Shown here piece by piece: positions 43,254-51,919 of a DNA stretch of 54,724 bases; the stretch's first letter is position 1, and each line of letters starts with the position of its first letter. The DNA is from Bacillota bacterium (GTDB lineage: Bacteria > Bacillota > SHA-98 > UBA4971). The notes beneath the pieces are model-generated. The model was not told the origin of the DNA, searched no databases, and worked only from the letters and a program-made list of their open reading frames with translations. A program made the translations under genes and the position numbers. The stretch spans positions 1 through 54,724 of the forward strand of contig JAKPFY010000043.1 in assembly GCA_029551185.1 (NCBI GenBank), in the 5' to 3' direction.

Positions 43254-44807
43254 ATGGATCCGGAAGAATATCGAAATCGCGCCGAGAGTTTTATATGTGA
43301 ACTTACTGAGGAATTCTATATGAACCACGCTGGACTGAAGGATTCACTGAACGTGTCGGAAATATACATGAACTACCAAGATCTCTTTGAAAAAGAGGTA
43401 GTCTTACAGCTCCTGCAGCCTATTCGTTCATTAAGACATTCTATAATCATGGGCAAATCGGCTGGGCAAGACCATGGGACTGACAATCATATAGACAGTG
43501 ATTCTTCGGATACTGCCAGACGCAGGTTATATCTTGCAGCTTTTGCGGCAGACGGATTTATGGACAGGGCTGTCGGGGAGTTGACTGACAAGATTGTGTC
43601 CAGCGAGGCGCAAGCGACTGTAGAGTTTGAAGGCCGAAAAATCCCGTTTCGCATGATTCCGGTTATTCTTGCCAATGAACCTAATGCCCGAGCCCGTGAA
43701 GGGCTGGAAGCAGGAAGACAAGAGGTGCTGAAGAAACTTAATCCTCTGCGTGAGGAGCGCATTCAGTGCCTCCACTCCATGGCAGGAGAGCTCGGGTACG
43801 GGAATTATCGATCATTGTATGCGGATACTAAAGGCCTGGACTTAGACGCCCTATCCGATAAGATGGAGGAATTCTTAGACGAGACTGACAGCGTTTACAC
43901 GCGTAATCTGGAGAAGGCAGCATCCGCTTATCTGAACATGCCGCTTGCGGATGTCAGCCGCCATGATATCTCATACCTTTTCCGAGGGATTGAATTTGAC
44001 TCGATGTTCCCTGCAGCCAAGCTTGTTACAAGCCTGGAAGCCACTGTCTGCGCCATGGGCTTGGGCCATGACAGTTATCCCAATATCCATATAGATACAG
44101 AGGTCAGAGAGGGGAAAACCCCAAGGGCATTTTGCGCTCCTCTCCACGTCCCTGACAACATCATGCTTGTCGTTATGCCTAGAGGGGGATATGACGATTA
44201 TCATACAATTCTGCACGAAGCCGGCCATGCTTGGCATTACGGCAGTGTCTTGCCGGAGCAGGAGTTTGAATACAAATACTTAGGGGATAATTCCGTAACG
44301 GAGTCATATGCTTTTCTCTTCCAGTACCTTGCAATGAATGAGAATTGGGTTTCAGAATACACTCAAGGTTCACGTCTGGAAGAGTACATAAGATTCAGCA
44401 CGCTGAAGAAACTGTATATGTTAAGGAGATACGCAGCTAAACTCTTATATGAACTACAACTCCACAGCGGTGGTGACTTATCTCGTATGCCTCGGGAATA
44501 TGCAAGCATCCTTTCTTACGCTTTAAAAATTCGTCATCCTGAAGTCTACTACCTTGATGACTTGGATGACTGCTTCTATGCTGCCCAGTACCTCAAGGCT
44601 TGGATTTTTGAGGCTCAATTACGGAACTTCCTTATTCAGAGATTCGGGGAGAGAGCGTATGCTTACCCGGAGACAGGAGAAGTCCTAAAGGAGCTCTTTT
44701 CGAGAGGACAGGAGTATAGTGTGGAGGAATTGGCAGAGAGATTGGGCCTGGCAGCACTGGACCTCGATCCCTTGTATGAGGAAATTGATAATAACCTGAG
44801 GGCTTGA
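43254..44807 (+). CDS. M3-like zinc metallopeptidase
   Basis: This is a 517-residue, mainly helical protein of the oligopeptidase (M3-like) clan. The zinc motif is HEAGHAWHYG with a downstream ligand Glu in NSVTESYAFLFQ. It has no signal peptide, so it probably digests peptides in the cytoplasm. I chose ATG 43254 behind GAGGGGTG; an in-frame start at 43245 overlaps the previous stop. It is next to an aminopeptidase-like gene, which fits stepwise peptide breakdown. The family within the clan is uncertain. Confidence 0.82.
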   Translation: MDPEEYRNRAESFICELTEEFYMNHAGLKDSLNVSEIYMNYQDLFEKEVVLQLLQPIRSLRHSIIMGKSAGQDHGTDNHIDSDSSDTARRRLYLAAFAADGFMDRAVGELTDKIVSSEAQATVEFEGRKIPFRMIPVILANEPNARAREGLEAGRQEVLKKLNPLREERIQCLHSMAGELGYGNYRSLYADTKGLDLDALSDKMEEFLDETDSVYTRNLEKAASAYLNMPLADVSRHDISYLFRGIEFDSMFPAAKLVTSLEATVCAMGLGHDSYPNIHIDTEVREGKTPRAFCAPLHVPDNIMLVVMPRGGYDDYHTILHEAGHAWHYGSVLPEQEFEYKYLGDNSVTESYAFLFQYLAMNENWVSEYTQGSRLEEYIRFSTLKKLYMLRRYAAKLLYELQLHSGGDLSRMPREYASILSYALKIRHPEVYYLDDLDDCFYAAQYLKAWIFEAQLRNFLIQRFGERAYAYPETGEVLKELFSRGQEYSVEELAERLGLAALDLDPLYEEIDNNLRA

Positions 44808-44841
44808 TGCGCACACTGTTGTGTGAGGACGGTGATATAGG

Positions 44842-45024
44842 ATGGCATCAGGCATCCGTAAAAAGAGGCCCCCAAAGAGGCAATTCAAGAGGCATCTTGA
44901 CACAGAAGACAAGGATTTTCTTGATATGCTCTTGACTGAAGTCAATGAGGAAGAGGCAGCTGAAGTGTTAGGGGAAGTTCAAGAGTTCGGCGGGGAAGAC
45001 CATGAAGAGAGTTCCTTACGGTAG
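44842..45024 (+). CDS. Small hypothetical protein (60 aa)
   Basis: A 60-codon frame starting ATG 44842, 34 bases after the M3-like gene. The protein has a basic N terminus (RKKRPPKRQFKRH) and an acidic C-terminal part (NEEEAAEVLGEVQEFGGEDHEE). A GGACGGTGA stretch about 7 bases upstream could act as a weak ribosome site. I do not recognise it. A terminator-like hairpin follows at 45081. Confidence 0.5.
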   Translation: MASGIRKKRPPKRQFKRHLDTEDKDFLDMLLTEVNEEEAAEVLGEVQEFGGEDHEESSLR

Positions 45025-45080
45025 CCGACATTTGCAGTCTCTCTAGGCTATGTTCGTAGAACCGTGCAACACAGGATAAT

Positions 45081-45135
45081 GCGGGGGCGGGTGGTGTGCC
45101 TTAGGAGGCTTTAAGACGCGCTCCCGCTCATTTTC
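45081..45135 (+). terminator. Terminator of the peptidase operon
   Basis: GCGGGGGCG (45081-45089) pairs with CGCTCCCGC (45119-45127), one G-U pair, with a small inner stem (GCCT/AGGC) and then TCATTTTCC. It lies 57 bases after the small ORF and 60 bases before the dnaE promoter. Confidence 0.45.
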
Positions 45136-45187
45136 CGGGGCCAAGACATTTTGAGGGCTATAATATGCAGGCAAATATCAGAGGAAC

Positions 45188-45215
45188 TTGTCCGGTGGTC
45201 GAAAACTGATATAAT
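45188..45215 (+). promoter_or_regulatory. Sigma-A promoter of dnaE
   Basis: TTGTCC (45188-45193), a 16-base spacer and a perfect TATAAT (45210-45215), 75 bases before the dnaE start. Confidence 0.55.
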
Positions 45216-45290
45216 TTAGACACGGTTCTTGCAAGGTTATATATGACTTGTATGATTATACATAGTTAGTGGGTGAAAGGAGGGGGTAAG

Positions 45291-48200
45291 ATGGGCGAGT
45301 TTGTCCATTTGCACCTGCACACCCAGTATTCGTTGCTTGATGGGGCATGTAAACTTCCAAATCTTATGACAAGAGCTAATGAGTTAGGCTTCGACGCATG
45401 CGCAATTACAGATCATGGTGTGCTGTACGGGGCGATAGATTTCTACAAGACTGCAAAGAAGTATGGAATTAAGCCTATTTTAGGTTGTGAATTATACGTT
45501 GCTCCCAGGACCCGTCATGATAAAGTTCCTCATATTGATGACGACCAGTATCATCTTACGCTGCTTGCCAAAGATGATGTAGGATATAGAAACTTGACGA
45601 GGCTCTCCAGTATAGGATTTACCGAAGGATACTACTACAAGCCTCGGGTCGATGTTGAGGCTTTGAAAATGTGGAATGAGGGGCTTATAGCGCTTTCAGG
45701 TTGCCTTGCCGGAGAGATTCCTTCATTGCTGATGAAGGGGGATTATAAAGGAGCAAAGCGCAAAGCTGCTCAGTTCAGGGATATCTATGGCCCGGGTAAT
45801 TTCTTTCTCGAAGTCCAGAGCAACGACATTCCCGAGCAGCGTGAAGTGAACAAGGAGCTTGTAAGGCTTTCATCTGAGCTTGATATACCTATTGTAGCAA
45901 CTAACGATGTCCACTACATTTTCAGAGAAGACGCCAAAACCCATGACGTGCTCCTCTGTATTCAGACAGGGAAAACCGTAACAGATAAGGACAGATTGAA
46001 ATTCCCCACTGACGCGTTCTACTTTAAATCAGCTGACGAGATGAAGGCTGAGTTTAAAGATATTCCCGAAGCTATACGGAATACTCTTGTCATTGCCGAA
46101 CAGTGTAATTTTGACTTTGAGTTCGGTAAGTCCGAAGTGCCACGTTTTCCAGTGCCTCAGGGTTTTACTGAGGAAACATACCTAGAGTATCTTTCTCGTG
46201 AAGGCCTTAAGAAAAGATACGGAGAAATCACGGAAGAACTTGAGAATCGTCTCAATTACGAGCTGGATATTATTGTTCGAATGGGGTACGCCGGTTATTT
46301 CCTTATTGTCTGGGATTTTATTAGATTCGCCAGGGAGCGTGGGATTTACGTCGGGCCGGGCCGAGGATCAGCTCCCGGGTGTCTCCTTTCCTATGCCTTG
46401 GGTATCACAAATATAGATCCAATAAGATACGGACTCATTTTCGAAAGGTTCCTTAACCCTGAACGTGTAACCATGCCTGACATTGATGTGGATTTTTGCT
46501 ATGAGAGGCGCGGGGAAGTCATAGACTATGTAACAGAGAAATATGGCGCGGATCGGGTGGCCCAGATTATCACTTTTGGCACAATGGCAGCCAAGGCAGC
46601 TATAAGAGATGTGGGTCGGGCTCTGGATATCTCCTATAATGAAGTAGACAGAATAGCTAAGTTGGTCCCTCTTGAACTTGGGATGACTATCGAAAAGGCT
46701 CTTTTGGCATCACCTGAGCTGAAGGACCTTTACACAAAGGATGAAGGAATCAAGAACCTTATTGATACAGCGAAGGCAGTAGAGGGTATGCCGAGACATG
46801 CGTCTGTTCACGCAGCAGGGGTAGTGATTTCAAAGGATCCGCTTACAGAGCGGATTCCTCTCTATAAGAGCAATGATGATACTATTACAACTCAATACGC
46901 CATGGAGGATTTAGAGGCACTGGGCGTTTTGAAAATGGATTTTCTCGGCCTTCGCACTCTTACAGTAATTGGAAAGGCCCTTGAGAACATTCATCGCACC
47001 CGTGGTGTGACAATAGACATAAACAGTATTGACCTGGAGGATCCCAAGGTGTATGAGGCGCTCTGCTCCGGAGATTCCCTCGGAGTATTCCAATTGGAGA
47101 GCAGTCTCTTTCAAGGCCTTCTCAGGGATGTCAGACCTACATGTTTTGAAGACATCATTGCTATATTGGCCTTGGGACGTCCTGGCCCCTTAGGGCGTGT
47201 CCAGGATTTCGCTAAGCAAAAACACGGTGAAATGCCCATAGAATTCCCTCATCCTGACCTTGAGCCTGTCTTGAAGGAAACGTATGGGAACATGCTATAT
47301 CAGGAACAGGTCATGAAGGTCGCAAACACGCTCGCAGGTTTTACCCTTGGAGAAGCCGATATTCTTCGTCGGGCAATGGGCAAGAAGAAACCTGAGGTTT
47401 TGGCTGCTCAGAGAGAGAAGTTTTTAGATGGCGCTGTAAAGCGCGGAGTGAGCTTGGATACAGCGGAGCAGGTTTTCGAGCTAATGGAATTCTTCTCCGG
47501 ATACGGGTTCAACAAGAGTCACAGCGCTGCATATTCCCTGATATCGTACCAAACAGCGTGGCTTAAGGTCTACTATCCCATAGAGTATATGGCTGCTCTT
47601 CTCACAAGTGTATCCGCTGTTACAGAGAAGGTAGCGTTTTACGTGGACGCGTGTCGTCAGATGGGGATAGAAACTCTTCCGCCGGACGTAAATGAGAGTC
47701 TGGAAGACTTTACTGTAGTCGGCGACAGGATCAGATTTGGGCTAAGCGCTGTGAAAAATGTAGGCAGAAACGCGGTGTCTGCGATTATTGCAGCCAGAGA
47801 GCAAAAAGGCGAATTCAAGTCCTTCGCGGATTTTTGCGAGAAAGTAGATCTTCATGACGTAAACAAGAAGACTATTGAAAGCCTTATACGCTGTGGCGCT
47901 TTCGATTTTACAGGCGCGAAGCGGTCAGCGCTTCTTGCTGTGCTTGATAGGACTATAGAGATGAGTTCTCGCCGTCAAAAAGAAAAGGAAAGAGGACAAG
48001 CTTCGTTTTTTGACCTATTTGCTGAGGATGAGGAGTTCGCGCAAAGCGACATCGATTTGCCTGACATACCTGAGTTTAGTGACAAAGAACTGCTTCAGAT
48101 GGAGAAGGAGCTCCTGGGGCTCTATGTTTCAGGCCATCCTCTTCAGGGAGTGGCGACTCAACTCAGACAGTATTGCAGTGTTCAGGTAGCCGGGTTATCA

Positions 48201-48662
48201 TCAGAGTACAAGGATGGTGACGAAGTTGCAGTGGGCGGCATTATTACGTCCCTTCGCAAAGTCACTACGAAAAATACAGGCCAGCCCATGGCTTTCTTTA
48301 CGCTTGAAGATCTTACCGGTTCAATAGATGTTGTGGCATTTCCCAGGGTATATGAGGAGTCATCATCCTTTATTTCTGAAGATTCTATTGTTCTTGTCCA
48401 GGGACGACTTGAACTGAGAGAAGATGACACAAAACTAATAGCCAACGCTATTCTTCCTTTTTCTCAGGACGCAGTGGTAATCCCCATAGATGCTGACAAT
48501 ATCACCAAAGGAGGATTACAGAAACTCAAAAAGAAGCTACAGGACAATCCCGGGGAAATCCCGGTGTTCATAAGAATTGCTACTCCTATCGGAGCAGCAA
48601 TTTTATCTGTCGCTCCTGAGTTATGGGTGTCTCATGCCGGGAAAATTACTATAGAGAATTGA
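45291..48662 (+). CDS. dnaE: DNA polymerase III subunit alpha (DnaE type)
   Basis: This is the replicative polymerase of 1123 residues. The N-terminal PHP domain keeps its metal ligands (HLHLHTQYSLLDG, ITDHGVLYG, GCELYV, TNDVHY), so it may be active. Catalytic aspartates are D399 and D401 in PDIDVDF, and the third acidic residue region is around GVLKMDFLGLRTL. The finger and beta-binding parts, a helix-hairpin-helix, and a C-terminal OB domain (VAVGGIITSLRKVTTKNTGQPMAFFTLED) follow in the usual order. There is no inserted exonuclease, so it is DnaE and not PolC. I chose ATG 45291, just after AAGGAGGGGG. It precedes DUF2007 and acc genes. Confidence 0.96.
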   Translation: MGEFVHLHLHTQYSLLDGACKLPNLMTRANELGFDACAITDHGVLYGAIDFYKTAKKYGIKPILGCELYVAPRTRHDKVPHIDDDQYHLTLLAKDDVGYRNLTRLSSIGFTEGYYYKPRVDVEALKMWNEGLIALSGCLAGEIPSLLMKGDYKGAKRKAAQFRDIYGPGNFFLEVQSNDIPEQREVNKELVRLSSELDIPIVATNDVHYIFREDAKTHDVLLCIQTGKTVTDKDRLKFPTDAFYFKSADEMKAEFKDIPEAIRNTLVIAEQCNFDFEFGKSEVPRFPVPQGFTEETYLEYLSREGLKKRYGEITEELENRLNYELDIIVRMGYAGYFLIVWDFIRFARERGIYVGPGRGSAPGCLLSYALGITNIDPIRYGLIFERFLNPERVTMPDIDVDFCYERRGEVIDYVTEKYGADRVAQIITFGTMAAKAAIRDVGRALDISYNEVDRIAKLVPLELGMTIEKALLASPELKDLYTKDEGIKNLIDTAKAVEGMPRHASVHAAGVVISKDPLTERIPLYKSNDDTITTQYAMEDLEALGVLKMDFLGLRTLTVIGKALENIHRTRGVTIDINSIDLEDPKVYEALCSGDSLGVFQLESSLFQGLLRDVRPTCFEDIIAILALGRPGPLGRVQDFAKQKHGEMPIEFPHPDLEPVLKETYGNMLYQEQVMKVANTLAGFTLGEADILRRAMGKKKPEVLAAQREKFLDGAVKRGVSLDTAEQVFELMEFFSGYGFNKSHSAAYSLISYQTAWLKVYYPIEYMAALLTSVSAVTEKVAFYVDACRQMGIETLPPDVNESLEDFTVVGDRIRFGLSAVKNVGRNAVSAIIAAREQKGEFKSFADFCEKVDLHDVNKKTIESLIRCGAFDFTGAKRSALLAVLDRTIEMSSRRQKEKERGQASFFDLFAEDEEFAQSDIDLPDIPEFSDKELLQMEKELLGLYVSGHPLQGVATQLRQYCSVQVAGLSSEYKDGDEVAVGGIITSLRKVTTKNTGQPMAFFTLEDLTGSIDVVAFPRVYEESSSFISEDSIVLVQGRLELREDDTKLIANAILPFSQDAVVIPIDADNITKGGLQKLKKKLQDNPGEIPVFIRIATPIGAAILSVAPELWVSHAGKITIEN

Positions 48663-48712
48663 CGCTGGATTATGTAACAAGGCCCCTCTGCCTAAAAAGG
48701 AGTTGACATCAA

Positions 48713-48913
48713 ATGTGGACAGTGGTGTATATTGCACCTAACAAAGCAACTGCCGAGATGATCAAAGAATTGCTGGAGAACGAGGGATTATTGGTGAATT
48801 TGCGGACTCTTGGAGTGCCACATATGGGTGATTCCGGGAATGTAGGGGTTTTGGTGCCGGAGAGCGAAGCTGAGGAGGCTCATGAGCTTATTACCAGTTC
48901 TTTTGGAAGGTAA
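48713..48913 (+). CDS. DUF2007 small signal-transducing-like protein
   Basis: A 66-residue protein matching DUF2007 (MWTVVYIAPNKATAEMIKELLENEGL ... VPESEAEEAHELI), a compact alpha/beta fold compared to PII-like signalling proteins; function unknown. The start is ATG 48713 with AAGGAG. It lies 50 bases after dnaE and 8 bases before accD, so it travels with the acetyl-CoA carboxylase genes. Confidence 0.88.
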   Translation: MWTVVYIAPNKATAEMIKELLENEGLLVNLRTLGVPHMGDSGNVGVLVPESEAEEAHELITSSFGR

Positions 48914-48921
48914 GTGGTTAT

Positions 48922-49791
48922 ATGCCTAATCTTAAAGGGATTTTTCAAGGCAAGCAAAAATTCGTGACTGTAAAGGCAGGTACAGTCCAAGAAGAGGCGC
49001 CTGAAGGCCTCTGGACGAAATGCGGAAAATGCGGAGGAATCCTATATAAGAAGGAGCTTGCTGAGAACCTGGGATTATGCAGTGATTGTGGTTTCCATTT
49101 CAGGTTATCTGCCCGCGAAAGAATAGCGATCACTCTTGATGCCGATAGTTTTGTCGAATATGATGAAGAACTCGTTACAGTGGATCCTTTGGGGTTTCCC
49201 GGATATGGTATTAAGGTTGAGGCTGTAAGGGGCAGTACAGGACTTGACGAAGCGATTATTACCGGTAGAGGAAGTATTGAAGGATATCCTGTATTAGCCG
49301 GATTTATGGACTTTTCATTCATAGGTGCAAGCATGGGATCTGTGGTCGGCGAAAAAGTCACCCGGCTTTTTGAGAGAGCGGCCAGACAAAGAGTGCCTGT
49401 GGTAATTTTCTGCGCCTCAGGCGGAGCCAGAATGCAAGAAGGCATGTTCTCTCTGATGCAAATGGCAAAGACCGCGGCTGCATGTGCCAGACTGTCCGCC
49501 ACAAGGACGCTTTACATCTCTGTCATGACTAATCCTACAACAGCAGGGGTCTTCGCGAGCTTCGGGTCGCTTGGTGATATAATCATTGCGGAACCCGGTG
49601 CTCTTATCGGATTTACAGGGCAGAGAGTTATTGAGGAAACAATAAGACAAAAGCTGCCTCCGGGCTTTCAGACTGCTGAGTTTGCGTTGGAGCACGGGTT
49701 AATTGACATGATTGTAGACAGACGAAACATGAGAAAAACTCTTGAATCTCTACTTTCGCTCCATGGAGGGAGGCGTCAAGACGTAGGATGA
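48922..49791 (+). CDS. accD: Acetyl-CoA carboxylase carboxyltransferase subunit beta
   Basis: AccD (289 residues) pairs with AccA to move the carboxyl group from biotin to acetyl-CoA, the first step of fatty-acid synthesis. The N terminus carries the four-cysteine zinc ribbon (CGKCGGILYKKELAENLGLCSDC). The carboxyltransferase core has GSMGSVVGEKVTRLFE and FCASGGARMQEGMFSLMQM, and ends with GALIGFTGQRVIEET. The start is ATG 48922. It overlaps accA by 4 bases. Confidence 0.96.
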   Translation: MPNLKGIFQGKQKFVTVKAGTVQEEAPEGLWTKCGKCGGILYKKELAENLGLCSDCGFHFRLSARERIAITLDADSFVEYDEELVTVDPLGFPGYGIKVEAVRGSTGLDEAIITGRGSIEGYPVLAGFMDFSFIGASMGSVVGEKVTRLFERAARQRVPVVIFCASGGARMQEGMFSLMQMAKTAAACARLSATRTLYISVMTNPTTAGVFASFGSLGDIIIAEPGALIGFTGQRVIEETIRQKLPPGFQTAEFALEHGLIDMIVDRRNMRKTLESLLSLHGGRRQDVG

Positions 49792-50846
49792 CGAACCTTA
49801 CTCTGGAATTTGAAAAGCCGCTGATAGAGTTAGAGAAGAGGATCGAAGACCTTAGGGAGTTTGGCTTGAAAAAAGGGATTGATCTTTCTTGTGAGATAGC
49901 TATCTTGGAAAAAAAGGCGGATACGCTCCGTAAAGAGATATTCGAGAATCTCACTCCCTGGCAGCGCATAATGATTGCGCGCCACCCCAAACGTCCGACA
50001 ACCCTCGAGTATATCCACCTCATCTTCGATGAGTTTATTGAGCTTCATGGCGATCGGACATTTCGGGACGATGGCGCGATTGTAGGCGGCATTGCCAGCC
50101 TGAGAGGCCGTCCTGTCACAGTCATTGGAACACAAAAAGGCAGAGACACTAAGGAGAATATAGCGCGTAACTTTGGGATGCCACACCCTGAAGGGTATCG
50201 TAAAGCACTCAGGCTAATGAAACAGGCAGAGAAGTTCAGACGGCCTGTAGTGTCATTTGTCGACGTGGTCGGCGCGTACCCGGGAGTGGAGGCTGAGGAA
50301 CGAGGGCAAGGTCTTGCTATAGCCTGTAATATCGCGGAAATGGCGCAATTGTCCACGAGCATCATTGTGGTAATTACCGGTGAAGGCGGGAGTGGAGGCG
50401 CTCTTGCTATCGGAGTGGGAGACAAGTTGATTATGCTGGAGAACGCCTACTTTTCCGTAATTTCTCCGGAGGGGTGCGCTGCGATATTGTGGAAAGACGG
50501 TTCCCGTGCTCAGGAAGCCGCTGAAATACTGAAGCTTACTGCCCCGGATTTGAAGGCGCAAGGTCTCATAGACGAAGTGCTTCCTGAGCCCCAAGGTGCA
50601 GCTCACAAGGATAGCGTTGCCATGGCAGGACTTATCCGTGATGCAATTACCAGAGGCATAGACGAATTATCCGGCATTCCCCCGCGCAGGCTTATTGAGA
50701 GACGTTATGCCAGGCTACGCAGGATAGGTGAGTTTGCCGTGCAGGAGATGCCTACAAGTGATCTGCCTATGGCGGTATCAGATAATGAAGACATTTCAAC
50801 TCTGCCTGATTTACCTGATTTTGAGGGAGGTACTGACGAGAGTTGA
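49788..50846 (+). CDS. accA: Acetyl-CoA carboxylase carboxyltransferase subunit alpha
   Basis: AccA, 352 residues, forms the carboxyltransferase with AccD. Typical segments are LEFEKPLIELEKRIEDL at the N terminus, PWQRIMIARHPKRPTTLEYI, GTQKGRDTKENIARNFGMPHPEGYRKALRLMKQAEKF, and GEGGSGGALAIGVGDKLIMLENAYFSVISPEGCAAI. The C terminus has about 30 extra acidic residues. The start ATG lies inside the accD stop (ATGA). Its stop overlaps the TTG start of pfkA, an unusual direct coupling of fatty-acid and glycolysis genes. Confidence 0.96.
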   Translation: MTNLTLEFEKPLIELEKRIEDLREFGLKKGIDLSCEIAILEKKADTLRKEIFENLTPWQRIMIARHPKRPTTLEYIHLIFDEFIELHGDRTFRDDGAIVGGIASLRGRPVTVIGTQKGRDTKENIARNFGMPHPEGYRKALRLMKQAEKFRRPVVSFVDVVGAYPGVEAEERGQGLAIACNIAEMAQLSTSIIVVITGEGGSGGALAIGVGDKLIMLENAYFSVISPEGCAAILWKDGSRAQEAAEILKLTAPDLKAQGLIDEVLPEPQGAAHKDSVAMAGLIRDAITRGIDELSGIPPRRLIERRYARLRRIGEFAVQEMPTSDLPMAVSDNEDISTLPDLPDFEGGTDES

Positions 50847-51841
50847 AGCGTATTGGGATTCTTACAAGCGGTGGAGACGCGCCCGGCATGAATGCCGCGA
50901 TTCGTTCGGCAACAAGGGCTGCGCTTTATCATGGTTTGTCTGTAGTGGGGATATGCCGTGGGTACCAGGGCCTAATCGAAGGGGACATGTTCGAGATGAC
51001 CTCCCGTAGTGTGGGAGATATAATACAGAGGGCAGGGACAATGCTGAGGTCAGCCAGATCCCCTGAGTTCACCACTTCTGAGGGGCAGAAGAAAGCAGTA
51101 TGGCATCTGGAAGCCCGTGGTGTTGAAGGGCTTATCGTCATCGGCGGTGACGGTACGCTGAAGGGGGCTAAAGCCCTTTCAGACTTAGGAATTCCGACAG
51201 TGGGTATTCCGGCGACAGTGGATAATGATATTGCGTACACTGACTATGCCCTTGGATTTGATACAGCTGCTAATACCGCTGTTGACGCAATAACGAAGAT
51301 TAGGGATACTGCAAGCTCCCACGGTAGAAACAATGTAATAGAAGTTATGGGCCGCGATGCAGGACACTTGGCTCTTGCTGCAGGCCTTGCAGGGGGAGCT
51401 GAGTACATTCTGATCCCGGAGAAGCCTTTTGATATCCAAAAAATTTGTGACGGTATCCAGAAGGGCTATGCCCGAGGGAAGACTCATAGCATAATCGTGG
51501 TGGCGGAAGGGGTCGGAGGGTACTCCGGGCCTGATGAATCTCGTTATGACAGCGTTGGATTCATAATAGGCCAAGAGGTGCGGGAGCGTACAGGTCTTGA
51601 GACTCGAGTCACAGTCCTTGGGTACATTCAAAGGGGTGGGACTCCCACCCGTCAGGATAGGTTGCTTGGGACCATGTTCGGGAGCAAAGCTGTGGAGGCC
51701 CTGATTCAAGGAGATACCGGCAAGATTGTGGGGATTTCAGGAGAGGAGTTCCGCATGTTCGATATTTGTGAAGTCGTCGCAACGCGAAAGCCTATTAATG
51801 AAGAACTGTACCGTGTTGCGACTTTGCTTTCAGAGATGTAA
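50843..51841 (+). CDS. pfkA: 6-phosphofructokinase
   Basis: PfkA, 332 residues, phosphorylates fructose-6-P in glycolysis. The nucleotide loop is GGDAPGMNAAIRS, the next loop is GGDGTLKG (Gly pattern of ATP-using enzymes), the catalytic Asp is in TVDNDIAYTDY, and the sugar site is in EVMGRDAGHLA and RGGTPTRQDR. The Pro-Gly of the usual PGTIDND is PATVDND here. The start is TTG 50843, overlapping the accA stop, with GGGAGG upstream. A second, different PFK starts at 54552, after pyk and fba. Confidence 0.94.
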   Translation: MKRIGILTSGGDAPGMNAAIRSATRAALYHGLSVVGICRGYQGLIEGDMFEMTSRSVGDIIQRAGTMLRSARSPEFTTSEGQKKAVWHLEARGVEGLIVIGGDGTLKGAKALSDLGIPTVGIPATVDNDIAYTDYALGFDTAANTAVDAITKIRDTASSHGRNNVIEVMGRDAGHLALAAGLAGGAEYILIPEKPFDIQKICDGIQKGYARGKTHSIIVVAEGVGGYSGPDESRYDSVGFIIGQEVRERTGLETRVTVLGYIQRGGTPTRQDRLLGTMFGSKAVEALIQGDTGKIVGISGEEFRMFDICEVVATRKPINEELYRVATLLSEM

Positions 51842-51919
51842 CCCTGGATTGTTCTATATATAATCTGAATTCACCGGGGTTTTCGAGGTAAAAGGCTAAG
51901 GGATGGAGGAGGCCGGGGT

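Noticed and set aside
44163-44945. Minus-strand frames opposite the M3-like peptidase end and the 60-codon gene
   Set aside because: No ribosome sites and no motifs; they mirror coding sequence of the plus strand.
51859-51864. TATAAT before pyk as a separate promoter
   Set aside because: No -35 element lies 16-18 bases upstream, so it was noted in the pyk entry but not called.
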